Assembly (NCBI GenBank): GCA_934668875.1
Contig: CAKUON010000009.1
Span: 1 to 64,000 of the forward strand
Length of the DNA: 64,000 nucleotides
Direction: 5' to 3'
Origin: an uncultured Collinsella sp.
GTDB taxonomy: Bacteria > Actinomycetota > Coriobacteriia > Coriobacteriales > Coriobacteriaceae
In this document: positions 32,768-41,709 of the stretch, piece by piece
Layout of the letters: the number at the start of each line of letters is the position of its first letter
Numbering within the stretch: the stretch's first letter is position 1
Translations under genes and position numbers: made by a program
Notes under the pieces: model-generated
The model's database searches: none
The model's input: only the letters and a program-made list of their open reading frames with translations
Told to the model about the DNA's origin: nothing

Positions 32768-33409
32768 CTATTGATATAGGTAAGCGATGGCGATTCCGGT
32801 GTGGACTTGGATCGTGGTTGTTGACCTGACGACGTTGCTGATGCCCGTGTCGGCCAACAGGCCCAGGGGGCTGTGGTCTAGCTCCCATTCTAAGCCGTGT
32901 TCGCTTACCTCGGTGTTGGGGGCAATAGCGATGATGGAGAACGTCTTGCCCTCGGCGCCCTCAATGGTCCAGGATTCGCCTGCGCGAAGGATGCGGGAGA
33001 CTACCTTGTCCTCGGCAATCCAGACTGGGGCGTCATCGTAGCCTGCGAGTAGACCCAGTACGGAAAGCGCCATATCCGGACGGCCGCCCGTAGCGCAGGT
33101 CGCAACCACTTCGGCACCCGGCCAGCGGCGCCGGACGGAATCGAGCGCCAGTGCCAGATCGGTGTAGTCCTTGTATGGGTCGTGGCGTTCAACCTCAAAG
33201 GCTTCGGCGGCATCGACCAACGCGCGACCGGCATCGCTCACCGTATCGGCATCCCCTACATATACGTCGCAGCCCAGTCCCGCGCCCAGCAGCGCGTCGA
33301 GCCCGCGGTCCACGGCAACAATGTGGCCGCACTCCCCCGCTAGCTGACGTAGCAGATCCGCGCTCGCCACCACGGGCGAACCACAGACCACTAATACCTT
33401 ACAAACCAC
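32768..33409 (-). CDS. thiN: thiamine pyrophosphokinase
   Basis: This 213-residue enzyme would convert thiamine and ATP to thiamine pyrophosphate. It shows VAVDRGLDALLGAGLGCDVYVGDAD near the N-terminus, DPYKDYTDLALALD (the KD-TD substrate/metal motif) and ATGGRPDMALSVLGLL, then a beta-rich C-terminal domain with TIEGAEGKTFSIIAIAP and GLEWEL. The start is a GTG with GAGG about 4 nt upstream. It lies 9 bp after the HAD gene. Confidence 0.9.
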   Translation of the reverse strand: MVCKVLVVCGSPVVASADLLRQLAGECGHIVAVDRGLDALLGAGLGCDVYVGDADTVSDAGRALVDAAEAFEVERHDPYKDYTDLALALDSVRRRWPGAEVVATCATGGRPDMALSVLGLLAGYDDAPVWIAEDKVVSRILRAGESWTIEGAEGKTFSIIAIAPNTEVSEHGLEWELDHSPLGLLADTGISNVVRSTTTIQVHTGIAIAYLYQ

Positions 33410-33418
33410 AGCCCTCGC

Positions 33419-34108
33419 CTATCCCTCAAACGCAAGCACGCGGGCCAGATCCAGCTCTTCATAACTGTCGATAAAGATGTCGCAGTTACCACGTACCTCA
33501 TCGCGTTCCATGCGGCCGTGCGGGTCATAGATGCCCACGCGCTTAAAGCCAGCGACCCCAGAGCTCTTTAGGCCAAAGACGGCGTCCTCAAACACCCAAT
33601 CGCGCTCAAACTTGCATCCGTGGCGCTCTTCTAGGCGGCGCAGCGCCAGCTCGTATACGTCAGGGAACTGCTTGGAGCGTCCTGCCTCGCCCGTCGTGGT
33701 CACAAACTCCATGTAGGCATCGAGCCCGGCACCAGCGAGCGCGGACTGTACCAGCTCGGCCGGCGTGGACGTAGCCACACACATGGCAATGCCCGCCGCC
33801 TTCGCCTGCTCCAAAAATGCCAGGAGCCCCTCGCGCGGTGGCACCTTGGAGTAGCCATCGATCAGGATGTCGCTCAGCTCGCGATAGAGCTCCTCGCCAT
33901 TCGCGCCAATGCCCCACGTGTCGTGGTAGGCCTGGCACTCGTCCTCGAGCGACAAATGCTCAAACTGGGCAAAATCGTCGACCGTCACGTCAACTCCATG
34001 GCGGTGCAATAACTCGGGCTGGGCACAGGCCCAAACGGGGGTGCTATTAACCAGTGTGCCGTCGCAATCGAAAATAAAAGCTACCTTGGGAGCGGCGGTA
34101 TGGGACAT
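33419..34108 (-). CDS. HAD-family phosphatase (beta-phosphoglucomutase-like)
   Basis: This is 229 residues from the ATG at 34108, with AAAGG about 8 nt upstream; the frame extends 7 codons further. Motif I is FIFDCDGTLVNS, motif II VATSTPAEL, and motif III/IV WVFEDAVFGLKSS. The helical cap (about 20-85) is that of the beta-phosphoglucomutase-like subfamily. The substrate is unknown, perhaps a sugar phosphate given the glycogen genes that diverge from it. Confidence 0.85.
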   Translation of the reverse strand: MSHTAAPKVAFIFDCDGTLVNSTPVWACAQPELLHRHGVDVTVDDFAQFEHLSLEDECQAYHDTWGIGANGEELYRELSDILIDGYSKVPPREGLLAFLEQAKAAGIAMCVATSTPAELVQSALAGAGLDAYMEFVTTTGEAGRSKQFPDVYELALRRLEERHGCKFERDWVFEDAVFGLKSSGVAGFKRVGIYDPHGRMERDEVRGNCDIFIDSYEELDLARVLAFEG

Positions 34109-34142
34109 AAACGAACCTTTCGATGTCAAATGGTAAACATCC

Positions 34143-34160
34143 TGCTAAAAACGTTTTACC
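34143..34160. promoter_or_regulatory. LacI-type operator-like site
   Basis: TGCTAAAAACGTTTTACC is centred on CG and resembles the GGTAAAACGTTTTACC palindrome expected for a LacI-family sugar regulator, with the left half imperfect. Confidence 0.5.
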
Positions 34161-34193
34161 AAACGTCAGCCTAACAATTTTGAAACCCTAATT

Positions 34194-34217
34194 GGTAAAA
34201 CTGTCAAGAGTTTTACC
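34194..34217. promoter_or_regulatory. paired GGTAAAAC / GTTTTACC sites
   Basis: Perfect inverted half-sites (GGTAAAAC at 34194-34201, GTTTTACC at 34210-34217) separated by 8 bp. The same half-site lies upstream of the GH13-GH77 gene at 44078, which supports a shared regulator. Confidence 0.5.
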
Positions 34218-34439
34218 ACGGCAATTCTGCCAGTGGTCTAAACATGGCGCTTACCGATTAAACGCTGCCCCAAAACCACTTTCCTCCATAAAAGTAATGT
34301 ACAGGTGTTATGGTAGTTTCTGCCGAAAGTTCCACCCAGCACGCGAGGTGGAACGAATCATAGAACTATCGCCGTCCCTTCGATTCGTGCAGCCCTGGAC
34401 CTTTCGCATTTAGTCACCAAGGCAACACGCTGCCGCGTC

Positions 34440-36713
34440 ATGATGGGATCAAACGTGAGCGATACAAAGCTAAAGCCAGTAACCAAAAAGCCCGCAACCC
34501 GCAAGCCGGCTCCGCACGCACCGGAGCTCTCTAAGGACGATGTCTATCTGTTTGGCATCGGAATGTGGGAGCGCAGCTGGGAAAAGATGGGCGCGCACCC
34601 CGATACGCAGAACCGTACGCGCGGCTGGCGTTTTTGCGTTTGGGCGCCCGATGTAAAGAGCGTCCACGTCATTGGTGAATTTAACGACTGGGATGAGGAA
34701 GCCAACCCGCTGGTGCCCGTGCATACGAGCGCTATCTGGGAAGGCTTTATTCCTGGCGCCGAGCAGGGACAGCTCTATAAATATCTCATCGAGACAAACG
34801 AGGGCGAAAAGCTCTATAAGGCCGATCCGTACGCCTTTAAGGCCGAGTGCCCTCCGGGTACGGCCAGCGTGCTGTGGACCCTCGATGGCTACAAGTGGAA
34901 CGACACCACGTGGCTCAAGCGCCGTGCCGGCCACAACCACATGTCGCAGCCGCTCAACATCTACGAGGTGCATATTGGCTCGTGGAAGCGCCACGGCGAT
35001 GCGCCGCAGGGCGAGCCGGACGAGTACGGCAACTACCCCGGCCCCATGGATCCCTTCCCCGCGCAGCGCGGCGAGTTCTACACCTACGACGATCTGTCGG
35101 TGGAGCTCGTGGACTACGTGCGCGACATGGGCTATACGCACATTGAGGTCATGCCGCTCATGGAGCATCCCTTCGATGGCTCCTGGGGCTACCAGACGAC
35201 CGGCTACTATGCCGCCACGTCGCGCTATGGCGACCCGCAGCAGCTCATGCACTTTATCGATGCGTGCCACGAGGCGGGCATCGGCGTGATCATGGACTGG
35301 GTGCCCGGTGGTTTTTGCGCTGACTCCCACGGCCTTGCCACCTTTAACGGCCATATGCTGTTTGAGCACGAGATTCACCCCAACTGGGGCACGCACAAGT
35401 TCGACTTCGCCCGCGGCGAGGTCCGCTCCTTCTTGGTCTCCAACGTGCTGTACTGGCTCGAGAACTTCCACGTGGACGGCATCCGCATGGACGGCGTGTC
35501 CAGCATGCTGTACCTCAACTTTGGCATCGACGATCCCGGCCAAAAGAAGTTCAACAAGTACGGAACCGAGGAGGACCTGGACGCCAGTGCGTTTATCCGT
35601 CAGGTCAACTGCGCTGTAGAGGCGCACTATCCCGACGTGATGATGATGGCCGAGGAGTCCACCGCGTGGCCGCTCGTGACCTATCCGCCGCAGGACGGTG
35701 GCCTGGGCTTCCACTACAAGTGGGACATGGGCTGGATGAACGACACCCTGCACTACATGCAGACCGATTTTCCGTGGCGCCCCGGCAACCACGGGCTGCT
35801 CACGTTCTCCATCATGTACGCCTTTACCGAGAACTTCATTTGCCCCTTAAGCCACGACGAGGTCGTGCACGGCAAGTGCTCGCTCATCGGCCGCATGCCG
35901 GGCGACTGGTGGCGCCAGTTTGCCGGCCTGCGCACGCTGGCCTTCTACCAGATGACGCACCCCGGTGCCAAGCTCAACTTTATGGGCAACGAGATTGGCC
36001 AGTTTATCGAGTGGCGCTATTACGAGTCCATCCAGTGGTTCCTGACCGAGGAGTACGAGACCCACAAGCATCATCAGGCGTTTATTAAGGCGCTCAACCA
36101 CCTGTACACCGCCGAGCCCGCCCTGTACGAGCGCGGCTACACCGACGACGGGTTTACCTGGATCGACGCGGACAACTCCAAGCAGTCCATCGTGAGCTTT
36201 GTGCGCCAGGGCGAGGACGTCGACGAAGACCTGGTGATCCTGATCAACTTTGACCCGGCGAGCTACGAGAGCTTCCGCGTGGGCGTGCCGCGCGAGGGTG
36301 ACTGGGAGGTCATCTTCGACTCCGACCGTCCCGAGTTTGGCGGCAGCGGCTATGCCGGCGAGGAGCCCTACACGTGCTCGAGCGAGCCCTATCCCTGGAA
36401 CGGGCAGATGGACTCCATTGAGATCAAGGTACCCGGCCTGGCAGGCGTGGTGCTTAAGCGCCGCGGTCCCAGCAGCTATAAGCCGCCGGTGGTTGAGGCG
36501 CCCAAGGCAACCACGCGTAAGCGCACGTCCTCGGTGAAGCCCAAGACTGCTGCGGCCAAGAAGGCTCCGGCTAAGTCGAAGGCTACGACGACCAAGACCA
36601 AAGCTGCTGCGAAGCCCGCTGCCAAGGCCACCACGGCTAAAAAGCCGGCTGCCAAAAAGGCAACTACCAAGGCCAAGTCAGCTTCTGTTAAGTCGACCGC
36701 CAAGGAAGCGTAA
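34440..36713 (+). CDS. glgB: glycogen branching enzyme with H1-like tail
   Basis: This 757-residue 1,4-alpha-glucan branching enzyme introduces alpha-1,6 branches into glycogen. A CBM48-type domain (WRFCVWAPDVKSVHVIGEFN) precedes the GH13 barrel. Catalytic residues are Asp351 in DGIRMDG and Glu405 in MAEES, with PLSHDEVVHGK as the third acidic site. After the C-terminal domain comes a tail (about 682-757) made almost only of Lys, Ala and Thr, with TTRKRTSS, like eukaryotic H1 or bacterial H1-like proteins. The start is ambiguous: ATG 34440 or 34443, or GTG 34455. It leads the glgB-P-C-D-A set. Confidence 0.93.
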   Translation: MMGSNVSDTKLKPVTKKPATRKPAPHAPELSKDDVYLFGIGMWERSWEKMGAHPDTQNRTRGWRFCVWAPDVKSVHVIGEFNDWDEEANPLVPVHTSAIWEGFIPGAEQGQLYKYLIETNEGEKLYKADPYAFKAECPPGTASVLWTLDGYKWNDTTWLKRRAGHNHMSQPLNIYEVHIGSWKRHGDAPQGEPDEYGNYPGPMDPFPAQRGEFYTYDDLSVELVDYVRDMGYTHIEVMPLMEHPFDGSWGYQTTGYYAATSRYGDPQQLMHFIDACHEAGIGVIMDWVPGGFCADSHGLATFNGHMLFEHEIHPNWGTHKFDFARGEVRSFLVSNVLYWLENFHVDGIRMDGVSSMLYLNFGIDDPGQKKFNKYGTEEDLDASAFIRQVNCAVEAHYPDVMMMAEESTAWPLVTYPPQDGGLGFHYKWDMGWMNDTLHYMQTDFPWRPGNHGLLTFSIMYAFTENFICPLSHDEVVHGKCSLIGRMPGDWWRQFAGLRTLAFYQMTHPGAKLNFMGNEIGQFIEWRYYESIQWFLTEEYETHKHHQAFIKALNHLYTAEPALYERGYTDDGFTWIDADNSKQSIVSFVRQGEDVDEDLVILINFDPASYESFRVGVPREGDWEVIFDSDRPEFGGSGYAGEEPYTCSSEPYPWNGQMDSIEIKVPGLAGVVLKRRGPSSYKPPVVEAPKATTRKRTSSVKPKTAAAKKAPAKSKATTTKTKAAAKPAAKATTAKKPAAKKATTKAKSASVKSTAKEA

Positions 36714-36805
36714 CAAAGCCGTTACCACTGTAATCACCCGCCCCGCCGGGGCGTAGGATAAAAGTCATAACCGTTCCGGGAGATGTCCCCGGGGGAAAGG
36801 AACGT

Positions 36806-39232
36806 ATGAATAAGATCTTCGACAACAAGCAAGAGTTCACCGAGCTCTACCGCGACGCCGTCATGAGCATCAGCGGCAAGAGCGTCGAGGCCGCCAGCGA
36901 CCTCGACCGCTTTAACGCCCTGGCCAAGCTCGTGGCCGAGAAGGCCCGCACCGTCGCCACCAAGAGCGACGCCCGTGCGACCGCCGAGGGCAAGAAGCGC
37001 GTGTACTACTTCTCGATCGAGTTTTTGATCGGCCGCCTGCTCGACAACTACCTGCTCAACTTTGGCGTGCGCGACATGGTCGCCGAGGCGCTCGACGACA
37101 TGGGCTTCGACCTGTCCGTCATCGAGAACCAGGAGCCCGATCCGGCTCTGGGCAACGGTGGCCTGGGCCGTCTGGCCGCGTGCTTCCTGGATTCCATGGC
37201 AGCCGAGGGCGTTGCCGGCTACGGCAACGGTATGCGCTACCGCTACGGTCTGTTTAAGCAGGAGATCGTCAACGGCAGCCAGGTCGAGACCACCGACGAG
37301 TGGCTCACCCACGGCTATCCCTGGGAGGTTCGTCGTCAGGACAAGGCCGTGACCATCAAGTTTGGTGGCCATGTTGAGGGCTTTGAAGAGGACGGCCGCA
37401 CGTTCTACCGCACGGTGGACACGCAGGACATCCTGGCCGTCCCTTATGACATCCCCGTCGTTGGCTATGCCGGCGAGACCGTCAACAAGCTGCGCGTCTG
37501 GGCCGCCGAGCCGGTCGAGGAGCACTTTGACCTTGAGGCCTTCAACCGCGGCGACTACGCCCTGGCCGACGCCGAGCGCGCCGAGGCCGAGGCCATCAGC
37601 GCCATCCTCTACCCCAACGACGCCGGTGAGCACGGCCGTCTGCTGCGCCTGAAGCAGGAATACCTGTTTGTATCGGCCGGCATCTACAGCCTGCTCGACA
37701 CCTTTGAGAAGGAGCACGGCGAGAACTGGGAGCTGCTGCCGCAGTTTGTGGCCATCCATACCAACGACACGCACCCCGCCATGTGCGGCCCCGAGCTCAT
37801 GCGTATCCTCATCGACGAGAAGAAGCTCGAGTGGGATGACGCCTGGAACATCGTGACGCAGGTCGTGAGCTACACCAACCACACCATCCTGCCCGAGGCT
37901 CTGGAGAAGTGGCCCATCGGCACGTTCTCCAAGCTCCTCCCCCGCGTGTACCAGATCATCGACGAGATCAGCCGTCGTTGGCACGAGTCGTTTGACACCA
38001 CGCAGGAGGGCTGGCAGGAGCGCCTGCGCCAGACCGCCATCCTGTGGGACGGCGAGATTCGCATGGCCAACCTGTCCGTGATCTGCAGCCACAGCGTCAA
38101 CGGCGTGGCCAAGATCCACTCCGACATCATCAAGAACATCGTGCTCAAGGACTTCTACGCCCTCACGCCCGAGAAGTTCAACAACAAGACCAACGGCATC
38201 TCGCACCGTCGCTTCTTTGCCGAGGCCAACCCCACCTACGCCAAGCTCGTGACCGAGGCCATTGGCGACGGCTGGCTCAAGGACGCCTTTGAGCTCGAGA
38301 AACTCAAGGAGTTCCAGAACGACACCGAGTTCCTAAAGGCCGTGGGCGCCTCCAAGCGCGCCAACAAGGAGCGTCTGGCCGCCTACGTTAAGGCCGAGAC
38401 CGGTCTGGTTATCGATCCCAACACCGTCTTCGATGTTCAGGTGAAGCGCTTCCACGCCTACAAGCGCCAGCTCATGAACATCATGAAGGTGATGGATATC
38501 TACAACCGTCGCATCGCCGATCCCAACTTCCACGTGACGCCGACGACGTTCATCTTTAGCGGTAAGGCCGCCTCGAGCTACACCTTCGCCAAGGAGACCA
38601 TCCGCCTCATCAACTCTGTCGCCGAGGTCGTCAACAACGACCCGCGCGTGAACGAGGTCATGAAGGTCTGCTTTATCCCCAACTTCCGCGTGAGCAACGC
38701 CCAGCTCATCTACCCCGCCGCCGAGATCTCTGAGCAGATCTCCACGGCTGGCAAGGAGGCCTCGGGCACGTCCAACATGAAGCTCATGATGAACGGCGCC
38801 ATTACGCTGGGCACCCTCGACGGCGCCAACATCGAGATCGCCGACCTGGCCGGCCGTGAGAACGAGGCCATCTTTGGCCTGACCGCTCCCGAGGTCGAGC
38901 AGCTCTGGGCATCCAACAGCTACTTTGCGTGGGATACCCTCAACGGCGACCGCGAGCGTCTGGGCCGCGTGATGGACGAGCTCAAGGACAACACCTTTGC
39001 GGGCCTTTCGGGCAACTTCGAGAGCATCTACAACGAGCTCATGAACAACAACGACCCCGACCTGGTCATGGCCGATTTCCGCAGCTACGTCGACGCCTGG
39101 GAGAAGCTCACGGGCAGCTACGGCGACCAGGAGACCTGGAACCGCAAGGCGCTGCTCAACACCGCCTCCTCGGGTTGGTTCTCGAGCGACCGCACCATTC
39201 GCGAGTACCGCGACGAGATCTGGCACGCGTAA
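36806..39232 (+). CDS. glgP: glycogen phosphorylase
   Basis: This 808-residue enzyme releases glucose-1-phosphate from glycogen or maltodextrin ends. PLP-binding Lys sits in the hallmark EASGTSNMKLMMNGAITLGT with DGANIEI after it; NGGLGRLAACFLDS and HTNDTHPAMCGPELMR are other family signatures. GAAAGGA precedes the ATG by about 6 nt. It lies 92 bp after glgB. Length is normal for the GT35 family. Confidence 0.96.
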   Translation: MNKIFDNKQEFTELYRDAVMSISGKSVEAASDLDRFNALAKLVAEKARTVATKSDARATAEGKKRVYYFSIEFLIGRLLDNYLLNFGVRDMVAEALDDMGFDLSVIENQEPDPALGNGGLGRLAACFLDSMAAEGVAGYGNGMRYRYGLFKQEIVNGSQVETTDEWLTHGYPWEVRRQDKAVTIKFGGHVEGFEEDGRTFYRTVDTQDILAVPYDIPVVGYAGETVNKLRVWAAEPVEEHFDLEAFNRGDYALADAERAEAEAISAILYPNDAGEHGRLLRLKQEYLFVSAGIYSLLDTFEKEHGENWELLPQFVAIHTNDTHPAMCGPELMRILIDEKKLEWDDAWNIVTQVVSYTNHTILPEALEKWPIGTFSKLLPRVYQIIDEISRRWHESFDTTQEGWQERLRQTAILWDGEIRMANLSVICSHSVNGVAKIHSDIIKNIVLKDFYALTPEKFNNKTNGISHRRFFAEANPTYAKLVTEAIGDGWLKDAFELEKLKEFQNDTEFLKAVGASKRANKERLAAYVKAETGLVIDPNTVFDVQVKRFHAYKRQLMNIMKVMDIYNRRIADPNFHVTPTTFIFSGKAASSYTFAKETIRLINSVAEVVNNDPRVNEVMKVCFIPNFRVSNAQLIYPAAEISEQISTAGKEASGTSNMKLMMNGAITLGTLDGANIEIADLAGRENEAIFGLTAPEVEQLWASNSYFAWDTLNGDRERLGRVMDELKDNTFAGLSGNFESIYNELMNNNDPDLVMADFRSYVDAWEKLTGSYGDQETWNRKALLNTASSGWFSSDRTIREYRDEIWHA

Positions 39233-39267
39233 AGGCGCGCGAGCTCCCTTTGCAGCACGGCATTATT

Positions 39268-39298
39268 CGACGGGCGCGACCGAGCGCCGCGCCCGTCG
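39268..39298. terminator. hairpin between glgP and glgC
   Basis: Arms of 11 bp (CGACGGGCGCG and complement) with a 9-nt loop and no T-run. It may stabilise or partly terminate the glgP message rather than stop transcription fully. Confidence 0.5.
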
Positions 39299-39338
39299 CT
39301 AATGGGTTTAGGAACATCGATGACAGAAGGAGAAATCG

Positions 39339-40487
39339 ATGAGTAAGAAAGAATGCATCGCGATGCTCCTCGCAGGAGGACAGGGTAGCCGATTGGGGGC
39401 ACTCACCCAAAAGATCGCCAAGCCGGCGGTTAGCTTTGGTGGCAAGTTCCGCATTATCGACTTTTCGCTCTCCAACTGCTCCAACTCGGGCATCGACACG
39501 GTGGGCGTTCTGACGCAGTATCGTCCCTACCTGCTGCATGCCTACGTGGGCTCCGGCGAGGCGTGGGATCTGGACAGCCGCGACGGCGGCGTGTCGATCC
39601 TGCCGCCGTACGAGACGCAGACCGGCGGGGCCTGGTATGCGGGCACGGCCGACGCCATTACGCAGAACCTCGACTACATCAAGGCCAACGACCCCAAGTA
39701 CGTCCTGATTCTTTCCGGCGACCACCTGTATCGCATGGACTACCGCAAGATGCTCAAGACGCACATTGAGAACAATGCCGATCTTACGGTGAGCGTTATG
39801 CCCGTGCCGTGGGAGGAGGCCAGCCGCTTTGGCATCCTGACCACCGACCCCGAGGACGGCCGCATCACCAAGTTCACCGAGAAGCCCGAGAAGCCCGATT
39901 CGAACCTCGCGTCCATGGGCATCTACATCTTTTCGGCCGACGTGCTGATCGAGGCCCTCGAGGAGGATGCTCTGGACCAGCGCTCGAGCCACGACTTTGG
40001 TAAGGACATCATCCCCAAGCTGCTCGGCGAGGACAAGCGCCTGTACAGCTACGAGTTCCACGGCTTCTGGAAGGACGTCGGCACCATCGCCAGCTTCCAT
40101 GAGACCTCGATGGACCTGCTGGGCAACAACCCCGAGTTCGATCTGTTTGACAAGAACTTCCCCATCATGTCCAACATCACCACGCGTCCGCCGCACTACA
40201 TTGGACCGGACGGCCGCCTGGACGACTGCCTGGTCTCCAACGGCTGCAAGATTTACGGCACCGCTCGCCACTCGATCCTTTCGACCGATGTCATCATCGA
40301 GGAGCGTGCCGTGGTCGAGGACTCCGTGCTGCTGCCGGGCGCGCACGTTAAGAGCGGCGCGCACATCTGCCGCGCTATTTTGGGCGAGAACTCCACGGTC
40401 GAAGAGGGCGTGAAGCTCGGCTCTGTCGATACCACCAAGGATACGGCCGTCGTTGGAAATGACGTCGTTATCGGGAAGGGGGAATGA
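39339..40487 (+). CDS. glgC: glucose-1-phosphate adenylyltransferase
   Basis: This 382-residue enzyme makes ADP-glucose, the committed step of glycogen synthesis. The nucleotide-binding motif is [13 protein letters not shown], followed by [24 protein letters not shown], and [10 protein letters not shown] with the metal Asp. A C-terminal left-handed beta-helix follows. AGAAGGAG precedes the ATG. It is followed 4 bp later by glgD. Confidence 0.96.
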   Translation: MSKKECIAMLLAGGQGSRLGALTQKIAKPAVSFGGKFRIIDFSLSNCSNSGIDTVGVLTQYRPYLLHAYVGSGEAWDLDSRDGGVSILPPYETQTGGAWYAGTADAITQNLDYIKANDPKYVLILSGDHLYRMDYRKMLKTHIENNADLTVSVMPVPWEEASRFGILTTDPEDGRITKFTEKPEKPDSNLASMGIYIFSADVLIEALEEDALDQRSSHDFGKDIIPKLLGEDKRLYSYEFHGFWKDVGTIASFHETSMDLLGNNPEFDLFDKNFPIMSNITTRPPHYIGPDGRLDDCLVSNGCKIYGTARHSILSTDVIIEERAVVEDSVLLPGAHVKSGAHICRAILGENSTVEEGVKLGSVDTTKDTAVVGNDVVIGKGE

Positions 40488-40491
40488 TCCG

Positions 40492-41619
40492 ATGATCAAT
40501 CGCAAGGCCATCGGTTATATCACCGCTAACTACTCTTCGACCTACGGCAGCGTGCTGCTCAAGGACCGCCCCATCGCGTCCGTTCCGTTTTTGGGCCGCT
40601 ACCGCCTGATCGACTTCCCGCTGTCCAACATGATGAATGCCGGCATTAAGACCGTCGGCGTCGTCATGCCGGGCAACTACCGCTCGCTGATCGATCATGT
40701 GGGCTCGGGCAAGGACTGGGGCCTGGACCGCAAGAAGGGCGGCCTGTTCATGGTCCCCGGCAACGCGTATGGCACCACCAAGGGCGGCATGCGCTTCCTG
40801 CTGCGCGACATCATCTCCAACAAGACGCTGTTCCAGCGCTCGGACAAGCCCTACGTTGTGATGATGGGCACCAACATCATCTTCAACATGGACCTCAACA
40901 CCATCATCGAGGCGCACGAGAACTCCGGCGCCCAGATGACCGTCGTGTACTGCAAGGCCACGCGCAACGTTGAGGACGAAACCAAGCTCGAGATTAACGA
41001 GAACGGCCGCCTGACGGGCGTGAGCGCCGGCGTCGTGTACGGCGACAACGCCTCCATGGACTGCTGCATCGTCAACCGCGAGACGCTGCTCGAGATCATC
41101 GATCACTACCAGGCTGCCGACTATCTGGACCTGCTCGAGGCACTCCAGGGCGACTTTGGCAACATCGACGTGTGCAGCTACGAGTACAAGGGCGAGGTCG
41201 TGGGCGTGTTTAGCGAGAAGTCGCTGTATCGCCGCAGCATGGACCTGCTCGACCAGACCGTGGCCGACCAGCTCTTCGATCCCGAGCGCCCGATCCTGAC
41301 CAAGGCTCACGACGTGCCGCCTTCGCGCTACGCAACCGGCAGCCACGCGTGCAACTCGATCATCTCGGCCGGCTGCATCATCAAGGGCACCGTGCGTAAC
41401 TCTATCCTGTCGCGCGGCGTTGTGGTTGAGGAAGGCGCCTCGGTGACCAACTCGATCATCAACCAGAGCTGCATCATCAAGAGCGGCGCCCGCGTCGAGA
41501 ACGCCATCCTGGACAAGAACAACGTGGTGCCTACCAACACCGAGCTTCGCGGCACGCCCGAGAACATCCTGGTGCTGGGCAAGGCTCCGTTAACTTCCGA
41601 CACCACCGTCGTACGTTAA
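40492..41619 (+). CDS. glgD: GlgD, regulatory ADP-glucose pyrophosphorylase subunit
   Basis: This is 375 residues from the ATG at 40492; GGAAGGGGG lies 8-16 nt upstream, and a longer frame from 40453 is inside glgC. It is a GlgC paralogue, but the N-terminus reads AIGYITANYSSTYGSVLLKD with no GGxGxRL loop, so it is probably catalytically weak and regulatory, as described for GlgD of Gram-positive bacteria. The IPFLGRYRLIDFPLSN-type strand and the C-terminal beta-helix are kept. Confidence 0.9.
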   Translation: MINRKAIGYITANYSSTYGSVLLKDRPIASVPFLGRYRLIDFPLSNMMNAGIKTVGVVMPGNYRSLIDHVGSGKDWGLDRKKGGLFMVPGNAYGTTKGGMRFLLRDIISNKTLFQRSDKPYVVMMGTNIIFNMDLNTIIEAHENSGAQMTVVYCKATRNVEDETKLEINENGRLTGVSAGVVYGDNASMDCCIVNRETLLEIIDHYQAADYLDLLEALQGDFGNIDVCSYEYKGEVVGVFSEKSLYRRSMDLLDQTVADQLFDPERPILTKAHDVPPSRYATGSHACNSIISAGCIIKGTVRNSILSRGVVVEEGASVTNSIINQSCIIKSGARVENAILDKNNVVPTNTELRGTPENILVLGKAPLTSDTTVVR

Positions 41620-41651
41620 CGTTGGCACCGCATAATCGCACGTAAACTGAA

Positions 41652-41685
41652 GAATAGCCGCCCGGTTTGTACCTGGCGGCTATTC
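41652..41685. terminator. hairpin between glgD and glgA
   Basis: Perfect 11-bp arms (GAATAGCCGCC / GGCGGCTATTC) with a 12-nt loop; no T-run follows on the plus strand. It may be an attenuator between glgD and glgA. Confidence 0.55.
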
Positions 41686-41709
41686 TCGAATTGCAACATG
41701 GGAGACAAT

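Larger units (their letters stand above)
34109..34439. other. divergent regulatory region upstream of glgB
   Basis: There is no gene in this 330-bp interval between the divergent HAD and glgB genes. It contains several GGTAAAAC/GTTTTACC half-sites (34132, 34151-34160, 34194-34201, 34210-34217), annotated separately. Confidence 0.6.

Noticed and set aside
36734..38206. Long minus-strand frames opposite glgP and similarly opposite glgC, glgA and gltX
   Set aside because: Antisense frames produced by high-GC codon bias; no independent start or motif.
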